A stretch of DNA of 39,671 nucleotides from UBA4656 sp002405525 (GCA_036723735.1 DAIMGT010000033.1:1-39671); one strand, 5' to 3'. Counted from the stretch's first letter, positions 1 to 8,023 are shown. The notes: generated by a model from the letters alone, not told the origin. A program made the numbers and translations.

Positions 1-110
1 CCCTCTTCTACTCCGTGGTCTGTCCCTGGGGTGGTTCGCGGCGGTTTCCTGCGTCCTTTTGCCCCTGTCTTTCGGTGCTGCGTGTTGTTTTCCCCCCCCC
101 CGCGCCGGGA
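1..110. other. Window-edge intergenic DNA with a C10 tract
   Basis: No credible gene is visible. The plus strand is pyrimidine-rich and carries ten consecutive C at 92-101, directly downstream of the stop codon of the small minus-strand gene. Read on the minus strand this is a G tract followed by AAAA. I see no hairpin clear enough to call a terminator. Homopolymers this long are prone to slippage and to assembly error. Confidence 0.4.
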
Positions 111-434
111 TCACTCGAACTCGAACGAGATCACCACCTCGTCTTCGCAGAAGTCGACCCAGTCGGAGTACAGGGTGTCGCCTCCCTCGAAGGTGGCGCG
201 GAACTTCCACGCGCAGTCGCTTCCCTCGGTGCTTTGGTCCCAGACCAGTTCGGCGGACGCGCCCGAGGCGATGCCGGAGCCGATGTCGAACGGGGCCCAG
301 GACGCGTCGTCCTCGGACACTTCGATCTCCACGATGCGCTGGTTGGCGTTGTTCTCGACCGTGAAGGTGTAGTCGGTGGCGACGGCGGGCAGGGCGGCGA
401 GCACGAAGGCGGTCGCGAAGGCGAGGCGAAGCAT
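111..434 (-). CDS. Small secreted protein of unknown function
   Basis: This encodes 107 residues starting MLRLAFATAF. A hydrophobic signal peptide spans about residues 1-19, with likely cleavage after AVA, so the mature protein of about 88 residues should be periplasmic or secreted. It is rich in Asp, Glu, Ser and Trp, has two Cys (in DCAWKF and DFCEDE) that could form a disulfide, and alternates hydrophobic and polar residues in a way that suggests a beta-sandwich. A GGAG lies about 6 bases before the ATG, and a possible -10 (TAGTGT, minus strand 467-462) lies upstream. I recognise no family. Signal peptide, start signals and composition support a real gene. Confidence 0.7.
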   Translation of the reverse strand: MLRLAFATAFVLAALPAVATDYTFTVENNANQRIVEIEVSEDDASWAPFDIGSGIASGASAELVWDQSTEGSDCAWKFRATFEGGDTLYSDWVDFCEDEVVISFEFE

Positions 435-614
435 GGGTGACTCCGTGTGGGTGGAATCGGAACACTAGCACGCCGGTGGGCGCGTCCAGCCGGCTGTTGC
501 GATCCGTCACGATGCCGCCGGGTGGCGTCCGGCAGCCACGGGGTGAGGCCTGGCGGCATCGAACGGCGTATCCCATCACAGGCAGCCCGCAACGCGGCTG
601 CGCAGGGGTGCGCC
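435..614. promoter_or_regulatory. Divergent intergenic region between the secreted-protein genes
   Basis: This spacer of about 180 bases separates two divergent genes for exported proteins. The minus side has a possible -10 TAGTGT (467-462) feeding the 107-residue gene. The plus side has a weak TATCCC at 569-574. No convincing -35 box or operator is visible, and the start of the rightward gene is unresolved. Confidence 0.3.
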
Positions 615-1607
615 CTGTCCGTCATCCGTGTCCTGTGCGCCGCACCGGCGCGAGTGCTCTTGCTGGCGTGCCTGGCGCCGGTCGCTGCTTTCGGCCAGGC
701 GGGGGCCGGCGGCGCGCGCTATGCGGTGCCGGCCGGATACGATCGCGACGGTCAACGCTCTGCCGAAGGCCACGGCTACGTGCTCGAAACGGTGTCCCGC
801 CAGCGCTGCGCGTTCCACGTGTCCGAGGGCTATGCGCCCGTCGACACCGCGTTGCGGGGAGTTTGCGGCCGTCTGGGCCGCGAGCGCCGACGACGAGGCG
901 AAGGTGCCCGAACCGACGCGCGCCGCCATCGCTTCCGGCGGGGGCTACGTGGTCGGCGAGGGCCGCTTCGGCGGCAAGGAACCGGTCGACGACCACTGGA
1001 CCCTGGTCGCGATCGTCGACTTCGACGACCGCCTGCGCCATGTCGTATCGATGGTCGCCGATTCGGACGACGACATCGCGCGCTGCCGCAAGGACGCCGT
1101 CGCGCTGCTGGATTCGATGCGCCGCGAGCCGGGCTGGGTGCCGCGGGCGCCGGCCGGCGAGCCCGACGAGCCATCGGTGGAGGACCTTACCCTGCTCAAC
1201 GGCAAGGCGGGCGCGGTCGAACTCGTGTGGTGCGAGTCGAAGAAGAAACAGCGCCAGCGCTGTCCGGCCGACACCTCGGCCGGCGTGGTGTTCGTCGGCC
1301 GCGCCAGTTTCGTCGAGTGCGAGGAGGGCAAGTCCTTCTGGATCAAGGACCACGCCATCGTGGTCGACAAGGGATGCCGCGCGCGCTTTGCAGTGCGCGC
1401 GGCGAGCGCTTCACCTGCGAGTCCCACCTGAAGGACTCCGTGTACTGCGAGTTCAACCGCATCGACCGCGGCGTGCGGACCGGTCGCGTGCTGAGCCGCG
1501 CGGCCTGCACCTGGAACGAGTCGTGGGGCGTGCTGCTCGACGACCTCGGGATCAATACCTACGTGTGGGTCGCCAACGGCTGCCGCGCGGAGTTCCACCG
1601 CTGGTGA
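615..1607 (+). pseudogene. Exported protein with two DUF3011 repeats, interrupted by two compensating frameshifts
   Basis: The coding signal begins in frame 3 with a signal peptide (RVLLLACLAPVAAFGQA). It moves to frame 1 at a GGGG run near 855-860, then returns to frame 3 near 1385-1400. Joined together, these give about 330 residues with two tandem DUF3011-like repeats. The first has VWCESKK...CPADTSAGV...VDKGCRARF in frame 1. The second has FTCESHL...YCEFNRIDRGV...VANGCRAEF in frame 3. DUF3011 proteins are exported, Cys-rich and of unknown function. One extra base followed by one missing base would restore the frame, so either the sequence has two indel errors or the gene is freshly broken. 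No ATG opens the signal peptide; CTG 615 or GTG 543 are the in-frame options, so the left boundary is uncertain. Confidence 0.65.
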
Positions 1608-1629
1608 GCGATGGTCCGCGCGGCGCCGC

Positions 1630-2547
1630 TCACACCCGCTCCAGCCAGCCGTGGCGGTCGGGCGTGGCGCCGCTGAACAGGCCGAAGAACAGTTCCTGCA
1701 GCCGGCCGGTCAGCGGGCCCGGCCGGCCGGCGCCCACCGGCTTGCCGTCGACCGAGCGGATCGGCGTGATCTCGGCGGCGGTGCCGCACATGAACACTTC
1801 GTCGGCGAAGTAGAGGTATTCGCGCGGCATATGCCGTTCGACCACCGTGATGCCGGCGTCCCGCGCGAGCTTCTTGATGCTGTCGCGGGTGATGCCGTCG
1901 AGGATCGCCGCGCTCACCGGCGTGGTGTGCAGCTCGCCGCCGAACACCAGGAACAGGTTCTCGCCCGCGCCCTCGCTGATCAGGCCGTTGGTGTCCAGCG
2001 CGATGCCCTCGCCGAAGCCGAGACGGCGCGCCTCGCGCGCGATCAACTGGCCCGAGAGATAGTTGCCCCCGGCCTTGGCGCCGGTCGGGATGGTGTTCGG
2101 CGCCATGCGCTGCCACGACGACACCATCGCGTCGATGCCCTGCTCCAGGACGCCGGCGCCGAGGTAGGCGCCCATCTCCCATGCCGCGACCGCGACGTCG
2201 GTCGGCGTGTCGGCCGACAGACCGAAGCCGCCCAGCCCGCGGAAGGCCACCGGTCGCAGGTAGCACTTGCCGAAGCCGTTGGCGCGGATCACCGCGCGGC
2301 AGGCCTCGTTCAACTGTTCCAGCGTGTAGGGCATCGCGATGTCGTACACCTTGGCGGAGGTGAACAGGCGCTTCATGTGGTCGGTGAGGCGGAAGATCGC
2401 GGTACCGTCCGACAGGTCGTAGGCGCGGATGCCCTCGAACACCGATGATCCGTAGTGCAGCGCATGTGCCATCACGTGGGTGGTGCCTTCGGCCCAAGGC
2501 TTGAGCGTGCCGTTGTGCCAGATGGTGGCTGGATAGCGCTGCGACAT
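1630..2547 (-). CDS. ilvE: Branched-chain amino acid aminotransferase
   Basis: This 305-residue PLP enzyme of fold-type IV transaminates leucine, isoleucine and valine with their 2-oxo acids in the cytoplasm, the last step of their synthesis. The start at 2547 gives MSQRYPATIWHNG, matching family N-termini, and has GGAG about 8 bases upstream; an in-frame ATG 15 codons earlier adds only low-complexity residues. Seen: HYGSSVFEGIR (residues 31-41), the probable Schiff-base lysine K158 in GAKAGGNYL, SEGAGEN (191-197) and CGTAAEITP (254-262) near the C-terminus. Length fits the family. It appears to be transcribed alone; the nearest upstream same-strand gene is metF, more than 340 bases away. Confidence 0.95.
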   Translation of the reverse strand: MSQRYPATIWHNGTLKPWAEGTTHVMAHALHYGSSVFEGIRAYDLSDGTAIFRLTDHMKRLFTSAKVYDIAMPYTLEQLNEACRAVIRANGFGKCYLRPVAFRGLGGFGLSADTPTDVAVAAWEMGAYLGAGVLEQGIDAMVSSWQRMAPNTIPTGAKAGGNYLSGQLIAREARRLGFGEGIALDTNGLISEGAGENLFLVFGGELHTTPVSAAILDGITRDSIKKLARDAGITVVERHMPREYLYFADEVFMCGTAAEITPIRSVDGKPVGAGRPGPLTGRLQELFFGLFSGATPDRHGWLERV

Positions 2548-2889
2548 GGGCGGCTCCGCGGGCGGCGAAAACGAGGGCGCGCATGATGCCACACGACACG
2601 CGCGGCGGCGCTCGCGTCACCGGTCCGAGTGCCTGCCGGCGCCCGCTGGCCGAGCGCGGCCCGGGTTGCCGCCGCCGTCAACGCGCGGCCGCCTTCCGCC
2701 CTCGGCAGACGGCCGCGCGCGTTGCGAGCAGTCGGGACTGCGGTCTCGCCGCCACCCATCGGTTGCCCAGGAACCTGCACCCTGCGCGGTCTTCCCGTCT
2801 CGAGCCCGGCGCGGTTGCCGACTCGATCGGACATTCAGAACCCGAACGGAATCCGCACGCTGACCATCCATGGCCGGGCGGAGAGGCTT
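2548..2889. other. Intergenic region between metF and ilvE
   Basis: These 342 bases contain no gene I can support; the open frames are GC-skew shadows without ribosome sites. The main structure is a large inverted repeat at 2679-2724. The rest looks unremarkable. The ilvE promoter should lie near its right-hand end as read on the minus strand, but no clear -35/-10 pair stands out. Confidence 0.4.
2679..2724 (-). terminator. Inverted repeat downstream of metF, possible terminator
   Basis: The left arm 2679-2691 (CAACGCGCGGCCG) pairs with the right arm 2710-2724 (CGGCCGCGCGCGTTG), with a two-base bulge and an 18-base loop. It lies about 165 bases past the metF stop and upstream of ilvE, both read leftward. 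There is no T tract, so a structured terminator is only one possibility. Confidence 0.35.
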
Positions 2890-3729
2890 TCACTGCACGG
2901 GCCGCCGGAGGTCGAGCCGCTCCAGCACCGACAGCGTGGGCCGCGCGAGGTTGAGCGTGTAGAAGTGGAGCGACCCGACGCCGCCCGCCGCGAGTCGCCG
3001 GCACAGGCCGGCGACGAGGTCGGCGGCGAACTCGCGCACCGCGCCGGCGTCGTCGCCCAGCGCCTGCATGCGCTTGATGACCCAGCGCGGGATCTCGGCG
3101 CCGCAGGATTCGGAGAACCGCCGCAACTGCGTGAAGTTGGCGATCGGCATGATGCCCGGCACGATCGGAACCTCCACCCCCAGCGCGCGCGCGTCGTCGA
3201 CGAAGCGGAAGTAGGCGTCGGCGTTGTAGAAGTACTGCGTGATCGCGCCGTCGGCGCCGGCATCGACCTTGGCCTTGAAGTGGCGCAGGTCGGCCAGCGC
3301 GTCGTCGGCCTGCGGGTGTACCTCGGGGTAGCAGCCGACCTCGATCCTGAACCAGTCGCCGTGCTCGGCGCGCACGAAAGCCACCAGGTCGGCGGCGTAG
3401 CGGAAGTCCCCGAAGCCGCCCATGCCCGAGGGCAGGTCACCGCGCAGCGCGACCAGGCGACGGCAGCCGAGCGTGCGGTAACGCGCCAGCAGGTCGCGCA
3501 GTTCACCGCGCGTGCCCCCCATGCAGGACACGTGGGGCGCGGCGTCCAGCCCGTGGACGTCGCGCAGGCGCTGCACCGTCTCCGGCGTGTAGGACAGCGT
3601 CGAACCGCCGGCGCCGAAGGTCACCGAAGCGTACTCCGGCGCGCGCGCCTTGAGCCTCGCGGCCGCCTTGTCCAGCCGCGTGCGCTGCTCGTCGGTCTTG
3701 GGTGGGAAGAACTCGAAGGACAGCTGCAT
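2890..3729 (-). CDS. metF: Methylenetetrahydrofolate reductase
   Basis: This 279-residue FAD enzyme reduces 5,10-methylenetetrahydrofolate to 5-methyltetrahydrofolate for methionine synthesis. The start at 3729 gives MQLSFEFFPPK, the characteristic N-terminus with its folate-site glutamate; longer readings upstream are arginine-rich noise. Other family marks are YASVTFGAGGS, VALRGD, ITQYFYN and VPGIMPI, ending with LHFYTLN before the C-terminus, all in the expected order of a TIM barrel. Length is normal for the bacterial enzyme, which lacks the eukaryotic regulatory domain. It stands alone with its own probable promoter, where a TATACT -10 is overlapped by a palindrome. metK, the SAM synthase, is at the other end of the window. 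Confidence 0.96.
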   Translation of the reverse strand: MQLSFEFFPPKTDEQRTRLDKAAARLKARAPEYASVTFGAGGSTLSYTPETVQRLRDVHGLDAAPHVSCMGGTRGELRDLLARYRTLGCRRLVALRGDLPSGMGGFGDFRYAADLVAFVRAEHGDWFRIEVGCYPEVHPQADDALADLRHFKAKVDAGADGAITQYFYNADAYFRFVDDARALGVEVPIVPGIMPIANFTQLRRFSESCGAEIPRWVIKRMQALGDDAGAVREFAADLVAGLCRRLAAGGVGSLHFYTLNLARPTLSVLERLDLRRPVQ

Positions 3730-3756
3730 CGGGGCGCGCCGGCGGGTCGGGGCGCC

Positions 3757-3778
3757 AGTATATCGCTGTGTCGCGATA
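3757..3778 (-). promoter_or_regulatory. metF -10 box overlapped by a palindromic operator candidate
   Basis: On the minus strand TATACT (3762-3757) is a good -10 hexamer 28 bases before the metF ATG. Overlapping it, TATCGC (3761-3766) and GCGATA (3773-3778) form a perfect 6+6 inverted repeat with a 6-base spacer. A dimeric repressor bound here would block the promoter. Methionine-cycle genes in this lineage are known to be under SAM/SAH-responsive control, but I cannot assign a regulator from sequence alone. Confidence 0.45.
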
Positions 3779-3940
3779 GAAGGATGCCTGGTCGGCGCGA
3801 CGCCGCGAGGCAGCCCCCGAACGAGTTCCCGCGCCCGCGCTTCTTTCCGCGCGTCGCTGCAACACGGCGGCTGCCGCCGCGCACGGTGGTCCCATGCCCA
3901 AGGCGATCGACACCGGCGCCGGGACTCGTTCAGAGGCTCC

Positions 3941-4423
3941 CTAGCTACCCGGCTCGTGCAGCAGTTCGAGCGCGAAGACCAGCGCATCCTCGCGGCCTTG
4001 GCGCGCGGGGTAGTAGTTGGGGCGGCGGCCGATCTCGTTGAAACCGAGGTCGTGGTAGAGCCGGATCGCCCGCGGATTGGACGGCCGGACTTCGAGGAAG
4101 ATGCGCTGCGCCTGATGCCAGCGCGCGAGGTCGATCAGGCGCTTCATCAGGCGTCGGCCGTGGCCCTCTCCCTGCAGCCGCGGCGCGACGCAGACGTTGA
4201 GCAGGTGCGCTTCGCCGGCGGCGACGCTGAGCACGCCGTAGCCGGCGATCTCCGCGTCCAGCGCCAGCACCCAACAGCCGTAGCCGGCGCGCAGGCAGTC
4301 GCGGAAGATGCCCTCCGTCCAGGGAAACTCGTAGGCGCTGGATTCGATGCGCGAGACTTCGGCGACGTCCTCCGGGCGCATCGGTCGCAGGCTCGGCGGC
4401 GCCGGGCGCACCACGGCCACCAT
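3941..4423 (-). CDS. rimI: Ribosomal protein S18 alanine N-acetyltransferase (GNAT family)
   Basis: This 160-residue GNAT acetyltransferase is predicted to acetylate the N-terminal alanine of ribosomal protein S18. The start at 4423 (MVAVVRPAPPSLRPM) is chosen because upstream residues are Arg/Ala noise. Seen: the RimI-type substrate segment FPWTEGIFRDCL (about residues 33-44), the acetyl-CoA loop RLQGEGHGRRLM, the central LEVRPSN, and LYHDLGF before NYYPA near the C-terminus. It begins 2 bases after the stop of the HolD-like gene, so it is probably the last gene of the long leftward run. A holD-rimI pairing is also found in enteric bacteria. Other GNAT substrates cannot be excluded. Confidence 0.88.
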   Translation of the reverse strand: MVAVVRPAPPSLRPMRPEDVAEVSRIESSAYEFPWTEGIFRDCLRAGYGCWVLALDAEIAGYGVLSVAAGEAHLLNVCVAPRLQGEGHGRRLMKRLIDLARWHQAQRIFLEVRPSNPRAIRLYHDLGFNEIGRRPNYYPARQGREDALVFALELLHEPGS

Positions 4424-4425
4424 GT

Positions 4426-4827
4426 TCAGGGTCCCAGCCGCCGCGCCAGCGCGCGCAGCGCGGGCCACAGCGCGCGGCGGGCGGCGGCGCTGGCGCGCAG
4501 CGCCGCCGGTGGCGGGGCGAGCACCACGTCGATGGCTTCGCCGGGCTCGGCACCGAAGCACACGCAGGGCAGATCGGGGCGCGGCGCCCCCAGCGCAATC
4601 GCAGCAGGGTCGAGGCCCAGGGCCAGCGCGAGGTGGCGCAGCAGCGGGCCGTGGGGCCCATCGAAGCCGCCGTCCTCGGCGAGCACGAAGGCCACCCGGG
4701 GCGCGCCGGTCCCGGCGCGGCGTCCGCCCGCCATCGCGCGATCGGCGCGCAGGACGTACAGGTCGACGCCCATCAGCGCCAGTGCTCGGTGTCGCAGCGC
4801 GACCGGCAGCGCGCTCACCGCGTCCAT
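4426..4827 (-). CDS. HolD-like protein, candidate DNA polymerase III psi subunit
   Basis: This is a 133-residue, Ala/Arg/Leu-rich protein. The start at 4827 (MDAVSALPVA) lies 28 bases after the lipoprotein stop. The pattern resembles the psi subunit of the polymerase III clamp loader: GVDLYVLR near the N-terminus, a PLLRHLALALGLDP helix mid-protein, PDLPCVCFG, and a C-terminal LRASAAARRALWPALRAL helix. In E. coli, HolD has the same order and directly precedes rimI, as here. Psi proteins diverge quickly and are often left as hypothetical. I infer function from layout plus weak motif resemblance, not from a strong family match. Confidence 0.5.
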   Translation of the reverse strand: MDAVSALPVALRHRALALMGVDLYVLRADRAMAGGRRAGTGAPRVAFVLAEDGGFDGPHGPLLRHLALALGLDPAAIALGAPRPDLPCVCFGAEPGEAIDVVLAPPPAALRASAAARRALWPALRALARRLGP

Positions 4828-4855
4828 CTCCGCCGCGATCCCCGGCGTGGCACGC

Positions 4856-5455
4856 TCAGGGCTCCACCCGCACGAGGTCCTCGATGAACGCGCCGAGCAC
4901 CTGGTCGGTGGCGCCGGCGAACGCGCGAACCGTATCTTCGATCGTTTCGCTGCCCGCAGGGACGGCTGCCTCGTAGCTGCGCAGAACCGCCGGCAGGGCC
5001 TCCTCGCCGACATCGGCGCGCAGCTCGACCCGCACCTCCGCATACCAGCCGTCTTCGCGCTGCACGCGTTCGAAGCGGTCGACCACGCCGCTGATCCGCA
5101 CCGCGGCAGCGCGGGTGGGCAGGCGATCGGCCACCACGGGGGAGACATTGCCCTGTCGCAGCATGCGGATCAGGCGCCGCTGCAGCAGCCGAACCGGTGG
5201 GTCGTTCCAGCGCCGGTAGTGGTAGGCGCGCACGCTGCCGCCGGGCTTCGACGCATAGAGGATCGACTGCTCGCCGTGCAGGCCGTCGGCGAGCAGCGTG
5301 TCGACCACCACCGGCATCGCGAACGCGGGCTCCGTGCGTGGCTCGATCACCGGATCCGGCATCTTGTAGTGGTTGAGCTCCGGCACCGGGGCGGCGGCGC
5401 AGCCGGCGAGGGTCGCGGTGGCAATCAGGGACAGCATTCGGAAGCGCATGGTCAT
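4856..5455 (-). CDS. ABC-type transport auxiliary lipoprotein (PqiC/Mla-associated family)
   Basis: This 199-residue protein begins MTMRFRMLSLIATATLAGC, a lipoprotein signal ending in lipobox LAGC with Cys19 as the acylation site. The rest fits the ABC_trans_aux family of periplasm-facing lipoproteins that accompany MCE transporters (PqiC-like): an early Y..PDPV segment, a strand with ILYASK, YHYRRWNDPP, and a long amphipathic region ending in a helix. It probably links the MCE protein to the outer membrane. Its ATG overlaps the stop of the MCE gene (ATGA at 5455-5452), so the two are translationally coupled. Family assignment rests on lipobox, size, motif and context. Confidence 0.82.
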   Translation of the reverse strand: MTMRFRMLSLIATATLAGCAAAPVPELNHYKMPDPVIEPRTEPAFAMPVVVDTLLADGLHGEQSILYASKPGGSVRAYHYRRWNDPPVRLLQRRLIRMLRQGNVSPVVADRLPTRAAAVRISGVVDRFERVQREDGWYAEVRVELRADVGEEALPAVLRSYEAAVPAGSETIEDTVRAFAGATDQVLGAFIEDLVRVEP

Positions 5456-6378
5456 TCCTCCTCCACCACGACTTCGTCGGCCTTCGGCGCGAGCAGCAGA
5501 CGGTTGGGGCTCTTGCGGATCTCGCGGGTGAATTCGTCGACGTTGCGGCTCGACGACTCGAGGTTGTGCGCGATGGCGTCGATCCGCCGCGCCAGCGCGG
5601 TGGTGATCTGCGACAGGTCGCGGATCGAATCGCGCACCACCGGCCGGTTCTCGGCGGCGATCGCGCCGGCATCGGCCAGCAACTGGTCCAGACGCTCCCG
5701 GGTGCCCTCGAGGTCGGCTGCGACACGGCGGATGCTGGCCAGGGTGGCGTCGATGTTGCCGCGGTTGGACGGCCCGAGCACGAGGTTGACGGACTCGGCC
5801 GCGTCGTTGAGGCGCTGCAGCAGCGCTGCCGCGTCGGTGAGCAGCAGCGGCGTCTGCGCGTCGAGGTTCTGAGCGATCGAATCGACGCGCCGGGACAGGG
5901 TGTCGACCAGCGGCGTGATCCGCGTGCGGGTGAGGTCGGTGACCTCGCCCGCCAGCTCGTTCAGCGCCGCGAACACGTCGGCGCCCTCGCGGCTGGGAAT
6001 CGAAGATCCCGGGGCCAGAAGCTCGGCGGACGTGCCCTCGCGGATCGCGATCGAGATGTCGGCAAGCAGCCCGCTGGCGGCGAGCTGGGCGACGCTGTCG
6101 GCCGGGATCGGCCAGTCGCGGCGCACCGTCAGTTCGACCCGGTAGAAGGTGCGGCCGCCCTCGCGCACCGGCGTGATGGTCTCCACCTGGCCGATGCGGA
6201 AGCCCTCGTAGAACACCGGCGCGCCATACGACAGGCCGGTGACGTTGCGGTAGGCGGCCAGGTAGCTGGCCGTCGCGCCGCTGCGGCCGGTGATCGCGAA
6301 CAGGGTGCCGATCAGGATCCCCAGCGCGGCCAGCACCACCAGGCCGACCAGGGTGTAGTTGATGTTCTCGCGCTTCAT
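5452..6378 (-). CDS. MCE-domain lipid transport protein, MlaD/PqiB type
   Basis: This 308-residue protein is the substrate-binding component of a lipid ABC transporter. One N-terminal membrane helix (about residues 8-30, YTLVGLVVLAALGILIG) is followed by a single MCE domain (about 38-120) with the typical VTGLSYGAPVFYEGFRIGQV segment shape. A long helical region follows (about 125-300) rich in heptad-like Leu/Ile/Val, likely a coiled-coil needle or oligomer tube across the periplasm. That is longer than E. coli MlaD (about 183 residues), so Mce1/PqiB-style architecture is more likely. A strong GGAGGGGG precedes the ATG. It lies 35 bases after the ATPase gene and overlaps the lipoprotein gene. 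Confidence 0.9.
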   Translation of the reverse strand: MKRENINYTLVGLVVLAALGILIGTLFAITGRSGATASYLAAYRNVTGLSYGAPVFYEGFRIGQVETITPVREGGRTFYRVELTVRRDWPIPADSVAQLAASGLLADISIAIREGTSAELLAPGSSIPSREGADVFAALNELAGEVTDLTRTRITPLVDTLSRRVDSIAQNLDAQTPLLLTDAAALLQRLNDAAESVNLVLGPSNRGNIDATLASIRRVAADLEGTRERLDQLLADAGAIAAENRPVVRDSIRDLSQITTALARRIDAIAHNLESSSRNVDEFTREIRKSPNRLLLAPKADEVVVEEE

Positions 6379-6413
6379 TTCCCCCTCCGTGTCGTCGGGT
6401 CGGGCCGCATCGC

Positions 6414-7214
6414 TCAGTCCGCCTCGGCCTCGGTGAGCCGGCGCAGGTATTCGTCGGTGTCGACTTCGACCCGGCGCGGCCTGCGGTTGAGCAGGTCCTG
6501 GATGCGCTGGTTGTCGCTGGCGCGCACCTCAGCGACCGTGCCGGTCAGCAGCACATGCCCGCGGTCGAGCACCGTGATGGTGTCGGCGATCTTGAACGCG
6601 CTTTCCAGTTCGTGGGTGACCACCACGATGCTCATCCGCATCGCGTCGCGCAACTGCAGGATCAATTCGTCCAGTTCCGCGGACACCACCGGGTCGAGTC
6701 CCGCCGACGGCTCGTCGAAGAACAGCAGCCTTGGGTCCATCACGATCGCGCGCGCCAGCGCGGCGCGCTTGATCATGCCGCCGGAAAGCTGCGAGGGCAT
6801 CAGGTCCTGGAATCCTCCGAGATTGACCACCTCGAGCTTGAGCCGGCTCATGATGCGCACCGTGTTCTCGTCGAGGTCGGTGTGCTCGCGCAGCGGCAGC
6901 GCGACGTTCTCGCCCACCGTCATCGAGGTGAACAGCGCGCCGCCCTGGAAACTGACACCCATCTGCCGGCGCAGGCGCAGGACGTCGGCTGCCGACGCGG
7001 CGGCGATGTCGGTGCCGAGGATGCGCACGCTGCCCGATCGCGGCTTGAGCAGCCCGAGCAGGTGGCGCAGCAGGGTCGACTTTCCGCTTCCCGAGCCGCC
7101 CATGATGACGCGGATCTCGCCCGGCATCACGCGGAAGTCCACGTCGTGCAGGATTTGCCGCCTGCCGAACCACACGTTCAGCCGCTCGACGTCGATGACG
7201 GGTTGCGCGCCCAT
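6414..7214 (-). CDS. ABC transporter ATP-binding protein, MlaF type
   Basis: This 266-residue ATPase powers the adjacent lipid permease. Seen: Walker A GGSGSGKSTLL (about residues 37-47), Q-loop in VSFQGGALF, signature LSGGMIKRAALARA (about 140-153), Walker B LLFFDEP, then D-loop GLDP and switch histidine in VVTHE. The longer GGALFTSMTV and LSGGM patterns are typical of MlaF/Mkl ATPases. The last 40 residues extend beyond the core fold (NRRPRRVEVDTDEYL...), as in MlaF, where the tail contacts neighbouring subunits. The start at 7214 (MGAQPVIDVERL) follows the permease stop by 5 bases, a tight operon junction. Confidence 0.92.
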   Translation of the reverse strand: MGAQPVIDVERLNVWFGRRQILHDVDFRVMPGEIRVIMGGSGSGKSTLLRHLLGLLKPRSGSVRILGTDIAAASAADVLRLRRQMGVSFQGGALFTSMTVGENVALPLREHTDLDENTVRIMSRLKLEVVNLGGFQDLMPSQLSGGMIKRAALARAIVMDPRLLFFDEPSAGLDPVVSAELDELILQLRDAMRMSIVVVTHELESAFKIADTITVLDRGHVLLTGTVAEVRASDNQRIQDLLNRRPRRVEVDTDEYLRRLTEAEAD

Positions 7215-7219
7215 TCCGC

Positions 7220-8023
7220 TCACCGGTTGAGGAAGAACGAGAACACCATGTCGGCCACCACCAGCAGGGTGATCGACAGCACCACCGCGCGGGTGGTCGC
7301 CCGGCCCACACCCTCCGCGCCGCCGGCCACGCCGAAGCCGGTGGAGATGCCGACCAGGGTGATGATCACGGCGAACACCACGCTCTTCGACAGCCCCTCC
7401 CAGACGTCGCGCAGCTCCAGCGCGTGCAGGGTCTGGATGACGTAGGCCACGGGGCTGACGTCGAGCACCGGCGAGCAGTACAGCGCGGCGCCGATGATCG
7501 CCGCCGCGTTGGCGAGGACGGTGAGCGTCGGCAGCATGACGAGCATCGCCACCAGCGCGGGCGCGGCGAGGTAGCGCACCGGCTCGATGCCGATCACGTA
7601 CAGCGCGTCGACCTCCTGCGAGACGTTCATCGACCCGATCCGCGCGGCGAACGCCGACCCGGATCGCCCCGCGACCAGGATCCCGGTGATGAGGGCCCCG
7701 AACTCGCGGGTCACCGACTTGGCCACCGCCATCACGACCTGGCTCTCGGCGTTGAACTCCGAGAATGCGCTGACGAACTGGATGCCCAGCATCAGTCCCA
7801 CGGTGAACGACAGCAGCAGCACGATCGGGATCGCGTCGATGCCGACCTGGCGCATCTGCTCGAAGATGGCCGCCGGCCGCACCGGCTGACCGTGGCGCCA
7901 GCCGACGACGGTGAAATAGATGCTCTCGGCCAGGATCGCGCCCGCGTAGCCGAGTTCGGCCATCGCGGCCGCGGTGCCGCGGCCGAGCCGGTTGATCGGT
8001 TTGAGGATCGCCTGCAACGCCAC
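7220..8023 (-). CDS. ABC transporter permease, MlaE family
   Basis: This 267-residue integral membrane protein is the permease of the first lipid-transport module. It starts at GTG 8023, behind a purine-rich GGAGGGGGAG. Family features include an amphipathic N-terminal region (GYAGAILAESIYF), a conserved loop REFGALITGILVAGRSGSAFAARIGSMNVSQEVDAL (here quoted only by its ends, about residues 110-145), then IGIEPVRYLAAP and several hydrophobic helices up to the C-terminus. It follows the STAS gene by 45 bases and precedes the ATPase by 5. Unlike the second module's permease, it has no STAS domain of its own. Confidence 0.93.
   Translation of the reverse strand: MALQAILKPINRLGRGTAAAMAELGYAGAILAESIYFTVVGWRHGQPVRPAAIFEQMRQVGIDAIPIVLLLSFTVGLMLGIQFVSAFSEFNAESQVVMAVAKSVTREFGALITGILVAGRSGSAFAARIGSMNVSQEVDALYVIGIEPVRYLAAPALVAMLVMLPTLTVLANAAAIIGAALYCSPVLDVSPVAYVIQTLHALELRDVWEGLSKSVVFAVIITLVGISTGFGVAGGAEGVGRATTRAVVLSITLLVVADMVFSFFLNR

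Noticed and set aside
622..1353. Minus-strand gene opposite the DUF3011 region
   Set aside because: No family pattern, while the plus strand in two frames shows both DUF3011 repeats with conserved Cys.
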